Positions 20,201 through 28,105 of a stretch of DNA of 64,000 nucleotides are shown here, in pieces; positions within the stretch are counted from its first letter, which is position 1, and every line of letters starts with the position of its first letter. The notes under the pieces were generated by a model. It was not told the DNA's origin, did no database searches, and saw nothing but the letters and a program-made list of their open reading frames with translations. The DNA comes from Rhodopirellula sp. P2 (GTDB taxonomy: Bacteria > Planctomycetota > Planctomycetia > Pirellulales > Pirellulaceae). Location of the stretch: NCBI RefSeq assembly GCF_028768465.1, contig NZ_CP118225.1, positions 5,561,001 through 5,625,000 of the forward strand, given 5' to 3'. Made by a program: the position numbers and the translations under genes.

Positions 20201-20483
20201 CTCCCGTTTCTAGCAGCGGCACGATGTGCTCATGATCCAGCCCCTGAATCAATTGAGCTTCGCGTTGGAATCGTCGTCGAAAACGCTGCTGGTTGGCGAC
20301 ATGATGCCGCAACATCTTCAACGCAACCGATTGCTGCGTCGTGGTGTGCTGAGCCAAATAGACTTCGCCCATCCCGCCCGTCCCGAGCGTGCGGACAATT
20401 TTGTACTCGCCAATGTGATTGACGCAGCTTTCTTCGGAGGCCGAAGTGCGAACTTCGGTTGGATCTTCGGATGGGGAAGGCAC
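17265..20483 (-). CDS. Membrane Ser/Thr protein kinase with C-terminal WD40 propeller (paralogue 2)
   Basis: The protein has 1072 residues and a GTG start, collinear with the neighbouring 1073-residue kinase throughout. Gly loop GTGGMGEV (34-41), Lys56, HRDVKPSN (177-184) and DFG (197-199) are all intact. The transmembrane helix (about 346-365, LVALASFIGVITTVVAVLGM), coiled coil and propeller follow in the same order, ending with VRFWDIASEREMG. Catalytic and structural words are well kept, while the inserts and propeller loops differ, so this is an older tandem duplication with diverged ligand surfaces. It lies 155 bp downstream of the aldehyde dehydrogenase gene on the same strand; whether they share a transcript is unclear. 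Confidence 0.95.
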   Translation of the reverse strand: MPSPSEDPTEVRTSASEESCVNHIGEYKIVRTLGTGGMGEVYLAQHTTTQQSVALKMLRHHVANQQRFRRRFQREAQLIQGLDHEHIVPLLETGEESGVPFLAMRLIEGKTLADLILELKGIEQSMAVEDASQLETAVMTPTQAESDDQATNFQSIANLIADIADALHFAHSQKIIHRDVKPSNLMLDRDGKIWLTDFGLAFLEDEQTALTMTGDLVGTPAYMSPEQTLGSHSEVTRRSDVYSLGATLYEWATLHRPFSGNREQVLVNVAQGSLATPRSLRADLPLALEAVICKAMSRSPEARYPSAAAFADDLRRFANGKPVLAKMPGWTERLFRWSQRNPLVALASFIGVITTVVAVLGMQAIYSGQLVRINEQLAKSNDDLITSNLQLEAREAELSNQLFISDMSLAFQAFAAKNLITTKQLLDKHREESVPFGSRRFALELLDYLATPPSSVLLTKHQAAATAVAVSEDGKLVVSASEDGEVHVVDLETKQLLHKYSLPGRLDSIAISPDKQFFLTGLNESIGFTPIKMHRVDNGEEVLGLLGHWHSMESGTFSSDGKWIATADRYRQIQVHDTDGNVIDSFDAQSRNESLCFLEDSHRLVYVQKSQAGHEVRVRDLDTEDETVIPTDVMTAQFAIAHPRGKSNPFRIVTQGYGSLSVSDSDQSAPFVKVNHFNAVFRCVAISRDGEMIYSGTDEGSVYVWRLKDRDVYNQLFRPLLVPAANGRIYEIATVPEESEMPRFVTSAEDGNVILWDTQEKMPIRPSHPKVPYPWTSVLKLATPHHGSSDVFLRMSGGAVVHYNPQTELRGLSVVAHQPIRGTDDIAVTEDASTIAVATDTELSVYDVESRRLIKTIPSPDLEKSCRGLHYLGQRLYVLYTEEVLVYDLPDYSLAGTITLPVDNANSLTRIPSEDALLVVTERALCKLEGMSASLFENAGSAADYFDRVVFDSRGKQMAIIRLNRLVEIRSFPEGETLAVLRGHIRHPSDCSFMDNDMTVATTSEEGLVRFWDIASEREMGSLLTGTHDSNCLHYFKEADMLLATSAAAPMELWVTDRSQAKLSPHLRTEEK

Positions 20484-20638
20484 AGGCTGGATGCCGAAAG
20501 CTTAATCAATAGAGTCGCATGTCAAATCGCATCATTTACAGCTGCGTATTCTAATCGATCCGATCGACTTTTCAGAGCGGGAAAGCTTGCTTTCGCCCCA
20601 AATGAAGACGTTCATTCGCCGGTCCCCCCGAGCAGAAC

Positions 20639-22126
20639 TCAGGATCCCGAGCATTCAGCCAACATCGCGCCTTCCGGCCAGTTTTGAAAACACAGCGGTC
20701 GCACAAAACGCTCCAAACTGGCGTGCCCGACCGAGGTACTTCGGCCGTCCAGGCTGGCCGGAAACGGGCCGCCATGCTGAGTCGCGGAACCGATCTCCAT
20801 TCCCGTTGGCCAACCGTTGAGAATGATTCGGCCGCCAAAGCGTTCCGCAATACGAAGCCAACGTTGGGCAAACTCATTCTCAGAGGTCTCGGTGTGCAGC
20901 GTCGTGGTCAGTGAACCATGAAATTTTTTGGCAACCCGCAGCATCTCAGCTTCATCCCGACAACGCACCAAAATCGAAACCGGGCCGAACGTTTCGCTGT
21001 GCAGCCAACCGTCACGCATCGCCGTCTCCGCGTTCATGCCAAACCAGTGAGCCCCTCGATGCCAGGGGCCTTCTGTTTCGATTGCTTCCGCAACGAACAA
21101 TGAAGCCACACCTTTGGCAGTTCGCAGCCGTTCGATCCCGCGATCAAACGCCTCGGCAACAGGACCACTCAACATGGGCAAATTCGGATACTTGGCGAAC
21201 GCATCACGGGTGTCCTTGACGAACGCATCGGCGTCCTGCTCTTGAATCACCACCACACCGGGTTTGGTGCACATGTGACCGTTGCCAAATCTCAGCGACG
21301 CGGCAAAACCTTCCGCGATCGCCCTCGCCCGAACAGCCATCGCGTCTGGGGTGACAAAGACCGGATTGGTGCTGCCCAGTTCCGCGAAAATGGGAATCGG
21401 ATTTTCGCGATCCAAGATGGCCTTCGCCAGCGCCCGGCCCCCTTGAGGACTGCCGGTGAATCCGACCGCGGCGATGGCTGGATGCGAGACCAACCGAACC
21501 GACGTTTCCGGGCTTCGCCCATGCAACAATCCAAACGTTCCCAGGGGCAGCTCCAACCGCTTGACGACCTCTTTGACGGCCTCGCCAAGCAGTTCGCAGG
21601 TGCCCGGGTGGCTGGGATGGGACTTCACGACCACCGGATTTCCTGTGGCGATTGCAGCGACAAAATCATTGCCAATCACCGAGATCGCCAATGGAAAATT
21701 GCAAGCACCAAACACCGCCACAGGACCAACCGGAACAAACCGCCGCGCCATGCTGGGTTTGGGAAACGGCCTGCGTTCGGGATCCCCCGCTTCGGATGTC
21801 ACACGGTTCCAAGGTCGTTCGACCGCCAATCGCGAGAACAGATCCAGTTGTCCCATCGCTCGATCGAACTCGCCTTCCACACGCGCGTTCACGTAACCCG
21901 TCTCAAGTTGGCAACGAGACACGATTTCATCCCGTCGCGATCGAATCTCGGTCGCCACCGCGGAAAGGAATTCACCGAGCGTCTCGGGCCTCAATTCGCG
22001 GAGTTGGAGCGCGGCCTTGGCGGCTTGCTGGCAGACGAAATCAATTTGCTCGGCGGTCGCTTCGGCAAATTCACCGGGAAGTGACTCGCCGGTCGCGGCG
22101 CAGGTGGCTTGGAATGCGTGCGTCAT
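20639..22126 (-). CDS. NAD(P)-dependent aldehyde dehydrogenase, ketoglutarate-semialdehyde dehydrogenase-like
   Basis: The protein has 495 residues, a normal length. The cofactor region includes VPVGPVAVFGACNFPLAISV (131-150) and NPVVVKSHPSHPGT. The general base Glu249 is in FAELGSTNPVF and the catalytic Cys286 is in GNGHMCTKPG. The CTKPG context and the long N-terminus match the branch that oxidises alpha-ketoglutarate semialdehyde in pentose, glucarate or hydroxyproline breakdown. This subfamily call is by memory of the motif and less certain than the family. It starts 18 bp after the methyltransferase gene on the same strand, so the two are likely co-transcribed. Confidence 0.92.
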   Translation of the reverse strand: MTHAFQATCAATGESLPGEFAEATAEQIDFVCQQAAKAALQLRELRPETLGEFLSAVATEIRSRRDEIVSRCQLETGYVNARVEGEFDRAMGQLDLFSRLAVERPWNRVTSEAGDPERRPFPKPSMARRFVPVGPVAVFGACNFPLAISVIGNDFVAAIATGNPVVVKSHPSHPGTCELLGEAVKEVVKRLELPLGTFGLLHGRSPETSVRLVSHPAIAAVGFTGSPQGGRALAKAILDRENPIPIFAELGSTNPVFVTPDAMAVRARAIAEGFAASLRFGNGHMCTKPGVVVIQEQDADAFVKDTRDAFAKYPNLPMLSGPVAEAFDRGIERLRTAKGVASLFVAEAIETEGPWHRGAHWFGMNAETAMRDGWLHSETFGPVSILVRCRDEAEMLRVAKKFHGSLTTTLHTETSENEFAQRWLRIAERFGGRIILNGWPTGMEIGSATQHGGPFPASLDGRSTSVGHASLERFVRPLCFQNWPEGAMLAECSGS

Positions 22127-22144
22127 CTTGGTCGCTTCAAAAGA

Positions 22145-22966
22145 TTATTGTTTTCGGAGAACAAACACGGCGTCAGTCAGGTCGTTGTCCATTTCTCGCT
22201 GATGTTCGATTTCATAGTCGAAATCATGGACACCGACAATTTCCAACTCATCACTGACCGACTTCAACATCGTGACGGCTTGTTTGGGCGTGTACAGCCG
22301 CAACGGAAATTCGCTGCGGACTCGTTCGACCGTTCCATTTTTTCGAGTCGCTTTGATTGAAACGCGAAGTGTTTCACGCCGTTTGCGTCGCTGAAAATCA
22401 ACCACTTTCAAAGTCACGCTGATGTTTGTGCCCCCGTGGGACGCTTTCCAACGCTCGATGCACTCCGGATCCGCGTCCATGGGAATGCAGTGAAACCCGA
22501 GCACATAGATCCCGCCGGTTCGCAAAGAAGCCGCCACGGCTCGCAGATGCGCGACCGCCGCGTCTTCGTCCATCATGTGACGAAATGTGTTGAACGTGCA
22601 AAACGCGGCATCCACGGGGGGCGAACACACGTGGGACGTCATGTCGCCATTGATCAGCTCGGCGGACAATTTTCGACGTTGCAGTCGACGCCGCAGATAA
22701 GCGAGCATCGCGTCGTTGTTATCCAACCCAATGACGTCGTACCCGCGGGCTGCTGAGGCGGCCACCAAACGACCGCTGCCGCACCCGGGTTCATAGACCC
22801 GCGAAACGGTTCCGGTCGCATAACGCTGGTACGCCTCGTCAAAGAATGCCATTTCAGTTGCCGTTTCGTCACGGAACACCATGTCAAAGTACTGAGGCCG
22901 ATCGTACCAATCGATCGTCGCGGTGGAGGCTGGTTTGCGTGGCTTGGTCGAAGGGCTCTTTGTCAC
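22145..22966 (-). CDS. Class I SAM-dependent methyltransferase
   Basis: The protein has 273 residues and a GTG start. Motif I is VYEPGCGSGRLVAASAARGY (57-76), followed by the acidic residue that binds the ribose (VIGLDNNDAMLAYL). FCTFNTFRHMMDED fits motif IV and TGGIYVLGFH the post-III strand. The C-terminal beta-rich part (about 195-273) probably covers the substrate site. The acceptor cannot be read from the sequence. It is the first gene of the minus-strand run leading into the aldehyde dehydrogenase gene, and is divergent from the ExeA-like gene with 140 bp between. Confidence 0.88.
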   Translation of the reverse strand: MTKSPSTKPRKPASTATIDWYDRPQYFDMVFRDETATEMAFFDEAYQRYATGTVSRVYEPGCGSGRLVAASAARGYDVIGLDNNDAMLAYLRRRLQRRKLSAELINGDMTSHVCSPPVDAAFCTFNTFRHMMDEDAAVAHLRAVAASLRTGGIYVLGFHCIPMDADPECIERWKASHGGTNISVTLKVVDFQRRKRRETLRVSIKATRKNGTVERVRSEFPLRLYTPKQAVTMLKSVSDELEIVGVHDFDYEIEHQREMDNDLTDAVFVLRKQ

Positions 22967-23106
22967 GGGGCAAGGCGAGGGGGCATGAGGTGATTTCGTC
23001 AGAAATGAATGAAATTTGTTTCAGACCCTGCGGTCTGGGTGACGACTGTAACGATTAGACGGCGTGTCCGCATTCTCCCACTTGTTCCGCCTAGGAAACT
23101 TCGACC

Positions 23107-25044
23107 ATGTCTTCGGTTGAACACTCTTTTCACGTGCCTCCATTCCCGCCCTTCCCCAGTGCGGAACGTTACGTTCCCGTTGGCTCGCAGGACGAGGCCT
23201 TGCAACGAATCCAACGAGCAATTGAAGCCTGGGAAGCTATTTCGCTCGTCATCGGCCCCCCCGGCGTCGGCAAATCCTTGCTGTGCCAGTTGCTGCTGAA
23301 GCAATTCGCGGGTCGTCGCGAGGTCGTGGTGCTCGGTGACGCGATGCTGGACAATCCCTTGTTGTTCCAGCGTCACCTGCTGACGCGATTGAACCGAGTC
23401 CGTGGGATTCACTCGACACCGTTGGCACCCAACGAAGATCCCCAGTTTGCTTTGGTCGAGCGGCTCGCTCGCAGCACCGCGGAATTCCCCGGTTTGTTGC
23501 TGCTGGTCGACGAAGCCCAAGCGTTGACCCCTGAAGTGCTGGAAACCATTCGCATCATCACCAACACGATGAGCGAAGGCCAACCACGCGTCAGTGCGGT
23601 TCTGCTGGGCGGCCCCAAGCTGGACGAGACCTTGGCGTTGCCATCGCTCGAAGCACTCGTGCAACGCGTCGCCACTCGGTGCTACCTGCACCCACTCAAC
23701 GGCGACGAAGCCCTGACATATGTCCAAGATGTGATCAAGAACTGCGGGTCCAATCCCCAGGAAGCGATCACCAACGAAGCGATCCGTGCCATCCACCAAG
23801 CTTGCAGCGGCACGCCCCGTTTGATCAACCAAATGATGACAGCCGCCATCGATTGCGCCGCGTCGCTGAACCAAAGCATCATCGACAACAAAATCGTCGA
23901 TCGTGCCTGGGCAACCCTGCAACAGCTGCCAAGCCCGGTGATGGACGAGCCCGCCATCGCCCCGCCCAACGGGGAATCCTCCAACGTCGAATTCGGTTCG
24001 CTCGATGATTCAATGTGGGGCGAAACCAGTTCAGATGAACAACCCGCCTCGGCAACCTTCGCTTCCGCGACCTTTGAATCCGACGACGACGCCAGCGATC
24101 TGGGGCGACGCTGGAACGATCAGGCTTTGCCGAACGAAAACGAAGTGCTCGCAGAAGCCGAAACGACCGACTGCGAAACGCAAGCCTGCAACACCTCCGA
24201 GTGCAGCGAAGAAGCTTGCCAAACAACAGGCCAATGCCAAAGCGACCAGTGTCATAGCGATCAGTGTCATAGCGATCAGTGTCAGGCCGAACCTTGCCAG
24301 GGTGAGCAACTCCCAAACGGCTCGTTTGCCACTTCGGAACCCACCACTGACCAGCAAACCAGCGACGAATCACTCGTTTGCGAAGCTGCCACCGCCTCGG
24401 CAGAAGCCACCGACAACATCGAGTTCGGTTCGCTGAGCATCGATTGCCAGAGCTACGAAGGCGACTACGAAATGGTCTCCGACGTCATTGGCTCGGCTCT
24501 CGCTACCAACTTGCCCGAGATCGACGAAGCTGAATCGCAACGCTGCGAAGCACCCGTCGCTGCCACGCCAACGGCAGACCAACTGTTCGGTGAGTTCGAC
24601 GACGAAGAGGAAATCAAACCCACCGTCGACGCCTTGGTGGCCTCGGTCGACCCCGTTGCCGAATGCGACGCAAACGATCATGTGGCTTCCGATCTGGAAA
24701 CCTCGTTGCACGAAGAAATCCTCAGCATGCGTGGTGCGGCCAACTCGCCTTTGTCGTTGCTCGGCGACGATGCCAATGACATGGACGAAGTCTGCGAAGA
24801 AGCCCAAATGGGCGAGATGCAAAATCAATCGGCCATGGCTGCTTCGGCACCCGTGTTGTGGATCGAAGAAGATGGCGAAGACATCGCTGTCAACCACGAC
24901 GACCGTGACATGCTGGTCATCGAAGACGACGTGCAAGTCGAAACCGCCGCGTTGCATCATGAATCAGCGGACGTGTCCGCCGGTCGTCCTGTCGCGGTCG
25001 ACTTCCAAGCGATGTTGGCCAAGATGCGTTCGCCGCAATCTTGA
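23107..25044 (+). CDS. ExeA/GspA-type AAA ATPase with long acidic, Cys-rich tail
   Basis: The protein has 645 residues. The first 290 or so form an AAA domain of the ExeA type: Walker A VIGPPGVGKSLLCQ (about 52-65), Walker B LLLLVDEAQAL (about 132-142), and a sensor region around VLLGGPKLDE. Relatives include the type II secretion ATPase ExeA and IS21-type helper ATPases. No peptidoglycan-binding domain follows. Instead there is a 350-residue acidic, low-complexity tail. From Cys356 to Cys397 nine cysteines occur in a near-regular C-x4-C pattern, partly made by three 15-bp DNA repeats. It is followed by a small unknown gene. A role in secretion or in a large assembly is inferred from the domain only. 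Confidence 0.88.
   Translation: MSSVEHSFHVPPFPPFPSAERYVPVGSQDEALQRIQRAIEAWEAISLVIGPPGVGKSLLCQLLLKQFAGRREVVVLGDAMLDNPLLFQRHLLTRLNRVRGIHSTPLAPNEDPQFALVERLARSTAEFPGLLLLVDEAQALTPEVLETIRIITNTMSEGQPRVSAVLLGGPKLDETLALPSLEALVQRVATRCYLHPLNGDEALTYVQDVIKNCGSNPQEAITNEAIRAIHQACSGTPRLINQMMTAAIDCAASLNQSIIDNKIVDRAWATLQQLPSPVMDEPAIAPPNGESSNVEFGSLDDSMWGETSSDEQPASATFASATFESDDDASDLGRRWNDQALPNENEVLAEAETTDCETQACNTSECSEEACQTTGQCQSDQCHSDQCHSDQCQAEPCQGEQLPNGSFATSEPTTDQQTSDESLVCEAATASAEATDNIEFGSLSIDCQSYEGDYEMVSDVIGSALATNLPEIDEAESQRCEAPVAATPTADQLFGEFDDEEEIKPTVDALVASVDPVAECDANDHVASDLETSLHEEILSMRGAANSPLSLLGDDANDMDEVCEEAQMGEMQNQSAMAASAPVLWIEEDGEDIAVNHDDRDMLVIEDDVQVETAALHHESADVSAGRPVAVDFQAMLAKMRSPQS
24241..24285 (+). repeat. 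Three 15-bp in-frame repeats encoding Ser-Asp-Gln-Cys-(His/Gln)
   Basis: Units at 24241, 24256 and 24271 follow AGCGATCAGTGTCAT with one base change in the first and one in the last. They lie inside the ATPase gene and extend its cysteine-pentad array. Near identity points to recent slippage or duplication. Confidence 0.9.
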
Positions 25045-25078
25045 TCGCAGGCCACCGGACCTAAGACAGAATCGGATG

Positions 25079-25109
25079 ACGGCTCGGTCAGAACCGAGCC
25101 GTTTTGTTT
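25079..25109 (+). terminator. Intrinsic terminator after the ExeA-like gene
   Basis: A perfect 10-bp stem (ACGGCTCGGT at 25079-25088, ACCGAGCCGT at 25093-25102) with a CAGA loop is followed by TTTGTTTC. It lies 35 bp after the stop codon, so the next small gene likely has its own promoter. Confidence 0.8.
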
Positions 25110-25201
25110 CTCTGCGATTGAACTGAGCTTCGTCTCACTCAATGAACAGAGTGTTGTTCGAGCTTGAATCTTCTCTCGGGCTTTGAATCCCTGCGTGGTC
25201 G

Positions 25202-25645
25202 ATGTTCACACCGGATCATACTTTGCGAACGTTGCTGCACCGAACCGTCGAACAAGCCGTTCGCTACGGCAAGACTCTGGTTTTGGTCACGCCTGATGAG
25301 CTGCGACTGCAGCCCGCCTTCTTCGTCGCCTTGGGCCAAGCCTGGCGAGAAGCCAACGCATCGCAACAGTCCGAGGGCCACGAATCAATGGCCATGCCGC
25401 GACTGCGAGTCGACTGGTGTGCTCCCGCTTCCCAGGGGTTTGGATGGCGATCACTCCAAAACAAGTGGCACACAAGTCGTTGTGAACGATTGCTCCGCCG
25501 CGAAAACTTAGACGACTGCGTGCAGCTCTCTCAGTGCTTGTTGATCGGCAAAGCCTCGCAGCATCCCTCGACGATTGTGCTGGGGATCACCAACGAGGCC
25601 ACCGAATTGCCCGAGTGGACCACCCCGGTCCCCATGCAGCGCTAA
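25202..25645 (+). CDS. Small hypothetical protein
   Basis: The protein has 147 residues from the ATG at 25202. It is a soluble alpha/beta-looking sequence beginning MFTPDHTLRTLLHRTVEQAV, with KTLVLVTPDELRLQP and a later STIVLGITNE strand. Three Cys and several Trp are scattered with no metal-site pattern. It lies just after the ExeA-like ATPase gene but beyond a terminator, and before a repeat array. No family was recognised. Coding is supported by codon pattern and protein-like composition, not by homology. Confidence 0.6.
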   Translation: MFTPDHTLRTLLHRTVEQAVRYGKTLVLVTPDELRLQPAFFVALGQAWREANASQQSEGHESMAMPRLRVDWCAPASQGFGWRSLQNKWHTSRCERLLRRENLDDCVQLSQCLLIGKASQHPSTIVLGITNEATELPEWTTPVPMQR

Positions 25646-25654
25646 CGCGTTCCG

Positions 25655-26915
25655 CGAGATGCAACCCCAAGGCTTCCGTCACTCCGCGACGGGGGGACTT
25701 TTGCGTCGTAGATGACCTCGGGTTGAAAACCCAAGGCCAGCCAACTGTCGTCACGCCGAGACCAATTGTGTCCGTCCGAGTGATCCAACAACCGCGGAGC
25801 GGTGACATCTGTCAGCCTCGGGTTTTCAACCCGAGGTCTCGCGAGTCCCTCCCCCTCGCTCCACAAGCCGCGGAGCGGCGACAGTTGCGAGCAACGAGAT
25901 GGGGAAGATTGAAAAAGTGAAATTGGAAATTGGAAAATCCCGGCGGTTGAGGCGATCAGCCGATGGGCGATCGACAACGCTTGCCGAAGACGAACCGAAC
26001 GTGATTGTTCACGACGGGCCAGCCAACTGTCGTCACGCCGAGACCAACTGTGTCCGTCCGGGTAATCCAACAACCGCGGAGCGGTGACATCTGTCAGCCT
26101 CGGGTTTTCAACCCGAGGTCTCGCGAGTCCCTCCCCCTCGCTCGACAAGCCGCGGAGCGGCGACAGTTGCGAGCAACGAGATGGGGAAGATTGAAAAAGT
26201 GAAATTGCAAATTGGAAAATCCCGGCGGTTGAGGCGATCAGCCGATGGGCGATCGACAACGGTTGCCGAAGACGAACCGAACGTGATTGTTCACGACGGG
26301 CCTGCCAACTGTCGTCACGCCGAGACCAACTGTGTCCGTCCGGGTAATCCAACAACCGCGGAGCGGTGACATCTGTCAGCCTCGGGTTTTCAACCCGAGG
26401 TCTCGCGAGTCCCCGCCCCCTCGCTCGACAAGCCGCGGAGCGGCGACAGTTGCGAGCAACGAGATGGGGAAGATTGAAAAAGTGAAATTGGAAATTGGAA
26501 AATCCCGGCGATTGACGCGATCAGCCGATGGGTGATCGACGACGGTTGCCGAAGACGAACCGAACGTGATTGTTCACGACGGGCCTGCCAACTGTCGTCA
26601 CGCCGAGACCAACTGTGTCCGTCCGGGTAATCCAACAACCGCGGAGCGGTGACATCTGTCAGCCTCGGGTTTTCAACCCGAGGTCTCGCGAGTCCCCGCC
26701 CCCTCGCTCGACAAGCCGCGGAGCGGCGACAGTTGCGAGCAACGAGATGGGGAAGATTGAAAAAGTGAAATTGGAAATTGGAAAATCCCGGCGATTGACG
26801 CGATCAGCCGATGGGCGATCGACAACGGTTGCCGATGACGAACCGGACGTGATTGAGTTCCGGCCGGACGTCGAGGACGAGGACCGCTTCGCTGAGCACG
26901 AGCACGAGAAGTCGG
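25655..26915. repeat. Composite palindromic repeat, four tandem copies (282/283 bp period)
   Basis: Using CCAACTGTCGTCACGCC as anchor, copies begin at 25741, 26023, 26305 and 26588, so periods are 282, 282 and 283 bp. Each unit carries AACCGCGGAGCGGTGAC, the perfect hairpin CCTCGGGTTTTCAACCCGAG, GCCGCGGAGCGGC, the AT-rich word AAATTGGAAATTGG and a GATCAGCCGATGGGCGATC word. These are the same building blocks as in the array at 4277-5553, but in a shorter unit. A partial copy precedes the array, and a tail with GAGCACGAGCACGAG ends it. Short open frames inside are judged spurious. This fills the 1.4-kb gap before folK. Confidence 0.9.
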
Positions 26916-27035
26916 TCCAAATGGAAACCCGACGCGTCAGGAAGGACGAACCCGCACTCGCCTCGCTCACGCGTCGGGTTCCCTCTATGATTCGCTTGCA
27001 ACCGCGTCTCCCTTGTTCTTGCCAGCGTTTTGTTC

Positions 27036-28049
27036 ATGCCCACGCAATGCCTCATCAGCTTCGGTTCCAACCTCGGTGATCGCCGAGTGGTGATCGCCGA
27101 AGCGGCTCGCCGGGTGGCCGAATCAGGGCTGGTCGCCGCGCCCTGCGATCAGCAACACAACGAAGAAGCGACAACCACTCCGGCCTCAGTCGACTCAGCG
27201 CACCCTCTACGAACCAGCCGCTTGTTTGAGACGCCACCGATCGGTGGTCCCGGTGGCCAATCACCATTTCTCAACGCGGTCGCGGCGTTTGCAACGGAAG
27301 CCTCCGCCGCGGAAGTGTTGGATTTGCTGCAACACTTGGAAATCGATCTGGGCCGTAAACGACTCGTTCGCTGGGGCGCCCGAGTGATCGATCTCGACGT
27401 CGTTCTGCATGGCCGTTTGGCAGGGCCGCCGCGAGCCGCCGGACTGCGGGGACTGATCGGCGGACGCGGCCCGGCAGGATCCTCGAAAGCTCTGGTGGTT
27501 CCGCATCCGCGTTACACCGCCCGGCGTTTTGTGCTGGAACCCGCCTGCGACGTCGCCGCTGATTTCTGCGACCCGCGTTTCGGATGGACGATCGAAGACC
27601 TCCGCGACCACATCGCCGCTGACGTGCCATCGATGGCCTTGGTGGGCGGCGACGCGGAGTTGCGGCAAGTCATTTGCCAACGACTTTCTTCCGAACACGG
27701 CATCACAGTGATCGATCCCGATCACCCCGATGCCGCAAAAGGTTTGCAGCAGTGGATCTCATCCGATCCTCCGGCTGCCCTGCGAGATTCTCAAGACATC
27801 AGTGAACAACCAGGCTCCTCATCTGGATCACCTCGCCTGTGTTTGCCACGACTCTTGGCGAGGATTCAGCACACGACCGAAGAAGACCGCTGGCCAGCGC
27901 CGCACCAGATCTGGCCGGCCGGATGGAAGTGGCCGGAGTATCGACTCGAAGTCGACGACCTGGACTGGGCCGTCGGAGAATTGGCGTCCGCGATGGATTC
28001 CATGCGATGCGACATCCGTCCGATCACTGACGACGGTCACTGGTGGTGA
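27036..28049 (+). CDS. folK: FolK (HPPK) with unexplained C-terminal extension
   Basis: The protein has 337 residues from the ATG at 27036, about twice the usual 160. The N-terminal half is 6-hydroxymethyl-7,8-dihydropterin pyrophosphokinase, which moves pyrophosphate from ATP to the pterin in folate synthesis. Signs are LISFGSNLGDR at the start, LFETPPIGGPGGQSPFLNAV, and RWGARVIDLDVVLHGR, the family RW-x-PR-x-IDxDI motif with Gly-Ala instead of the usual Pro. HPRYTARRFVLEPACDVAAD follows. Residues about 195-337 are not HPPK: they begin ALVGGDAELRQVICQRLSSE and end in a compact, Trp-rich, acidic segment. No P-loop or known fold was recognised there. No other folate gene is adjacent. Confidence 0.88.
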   Translation: MPTQCLISFGSNLGDRRVVIAEAARRVAESGLVAAPCDQQHNEEATTTPASVDSAHPLRTSRLFETPPIGGPGGQSPFLNAVAAFATEASAAEVLDLLQHLEIDLGRKRLVRWGARVIDLDVVLHGRLAGPPRAAGLRGLIGGRGPAGSSKALVVPHPRYTARRFVLEPACDVAADFCDPRFGWTIEDLRDHIAADVPSMALVGGDAELRQVICQRLSSEHGITVIDPDHPDAAKGLQQWISSDPPAALRDSQDISEQPGSSSGSPRLCLPRLLARIQHTTEEDRWPAPHQIWPAGWKWPEYRLEVDDLDWAVGELASAMDSMRCDIRPITDDGHWW

Positions 28050-28105
28050 ACTCCGCACGGGAGTGAACTCACGCGCGCCCCGCGAAAGCCAGCATCGACC
28101 GTGAC

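Noticed and set aside
23022-23037. Small hairpin CAGACC/GGTCTG between methyltransferase and ExeA-like genes
   Set aside because: Six-bp arms with no T-run in a divergent promoter region; likely chance.
25642-26355. Minus-strand frame of 237 codons in the second repeat array
   Set aside because: Its internal repetition follows the 282-bp DNA period, and its words are translations of hairpins.
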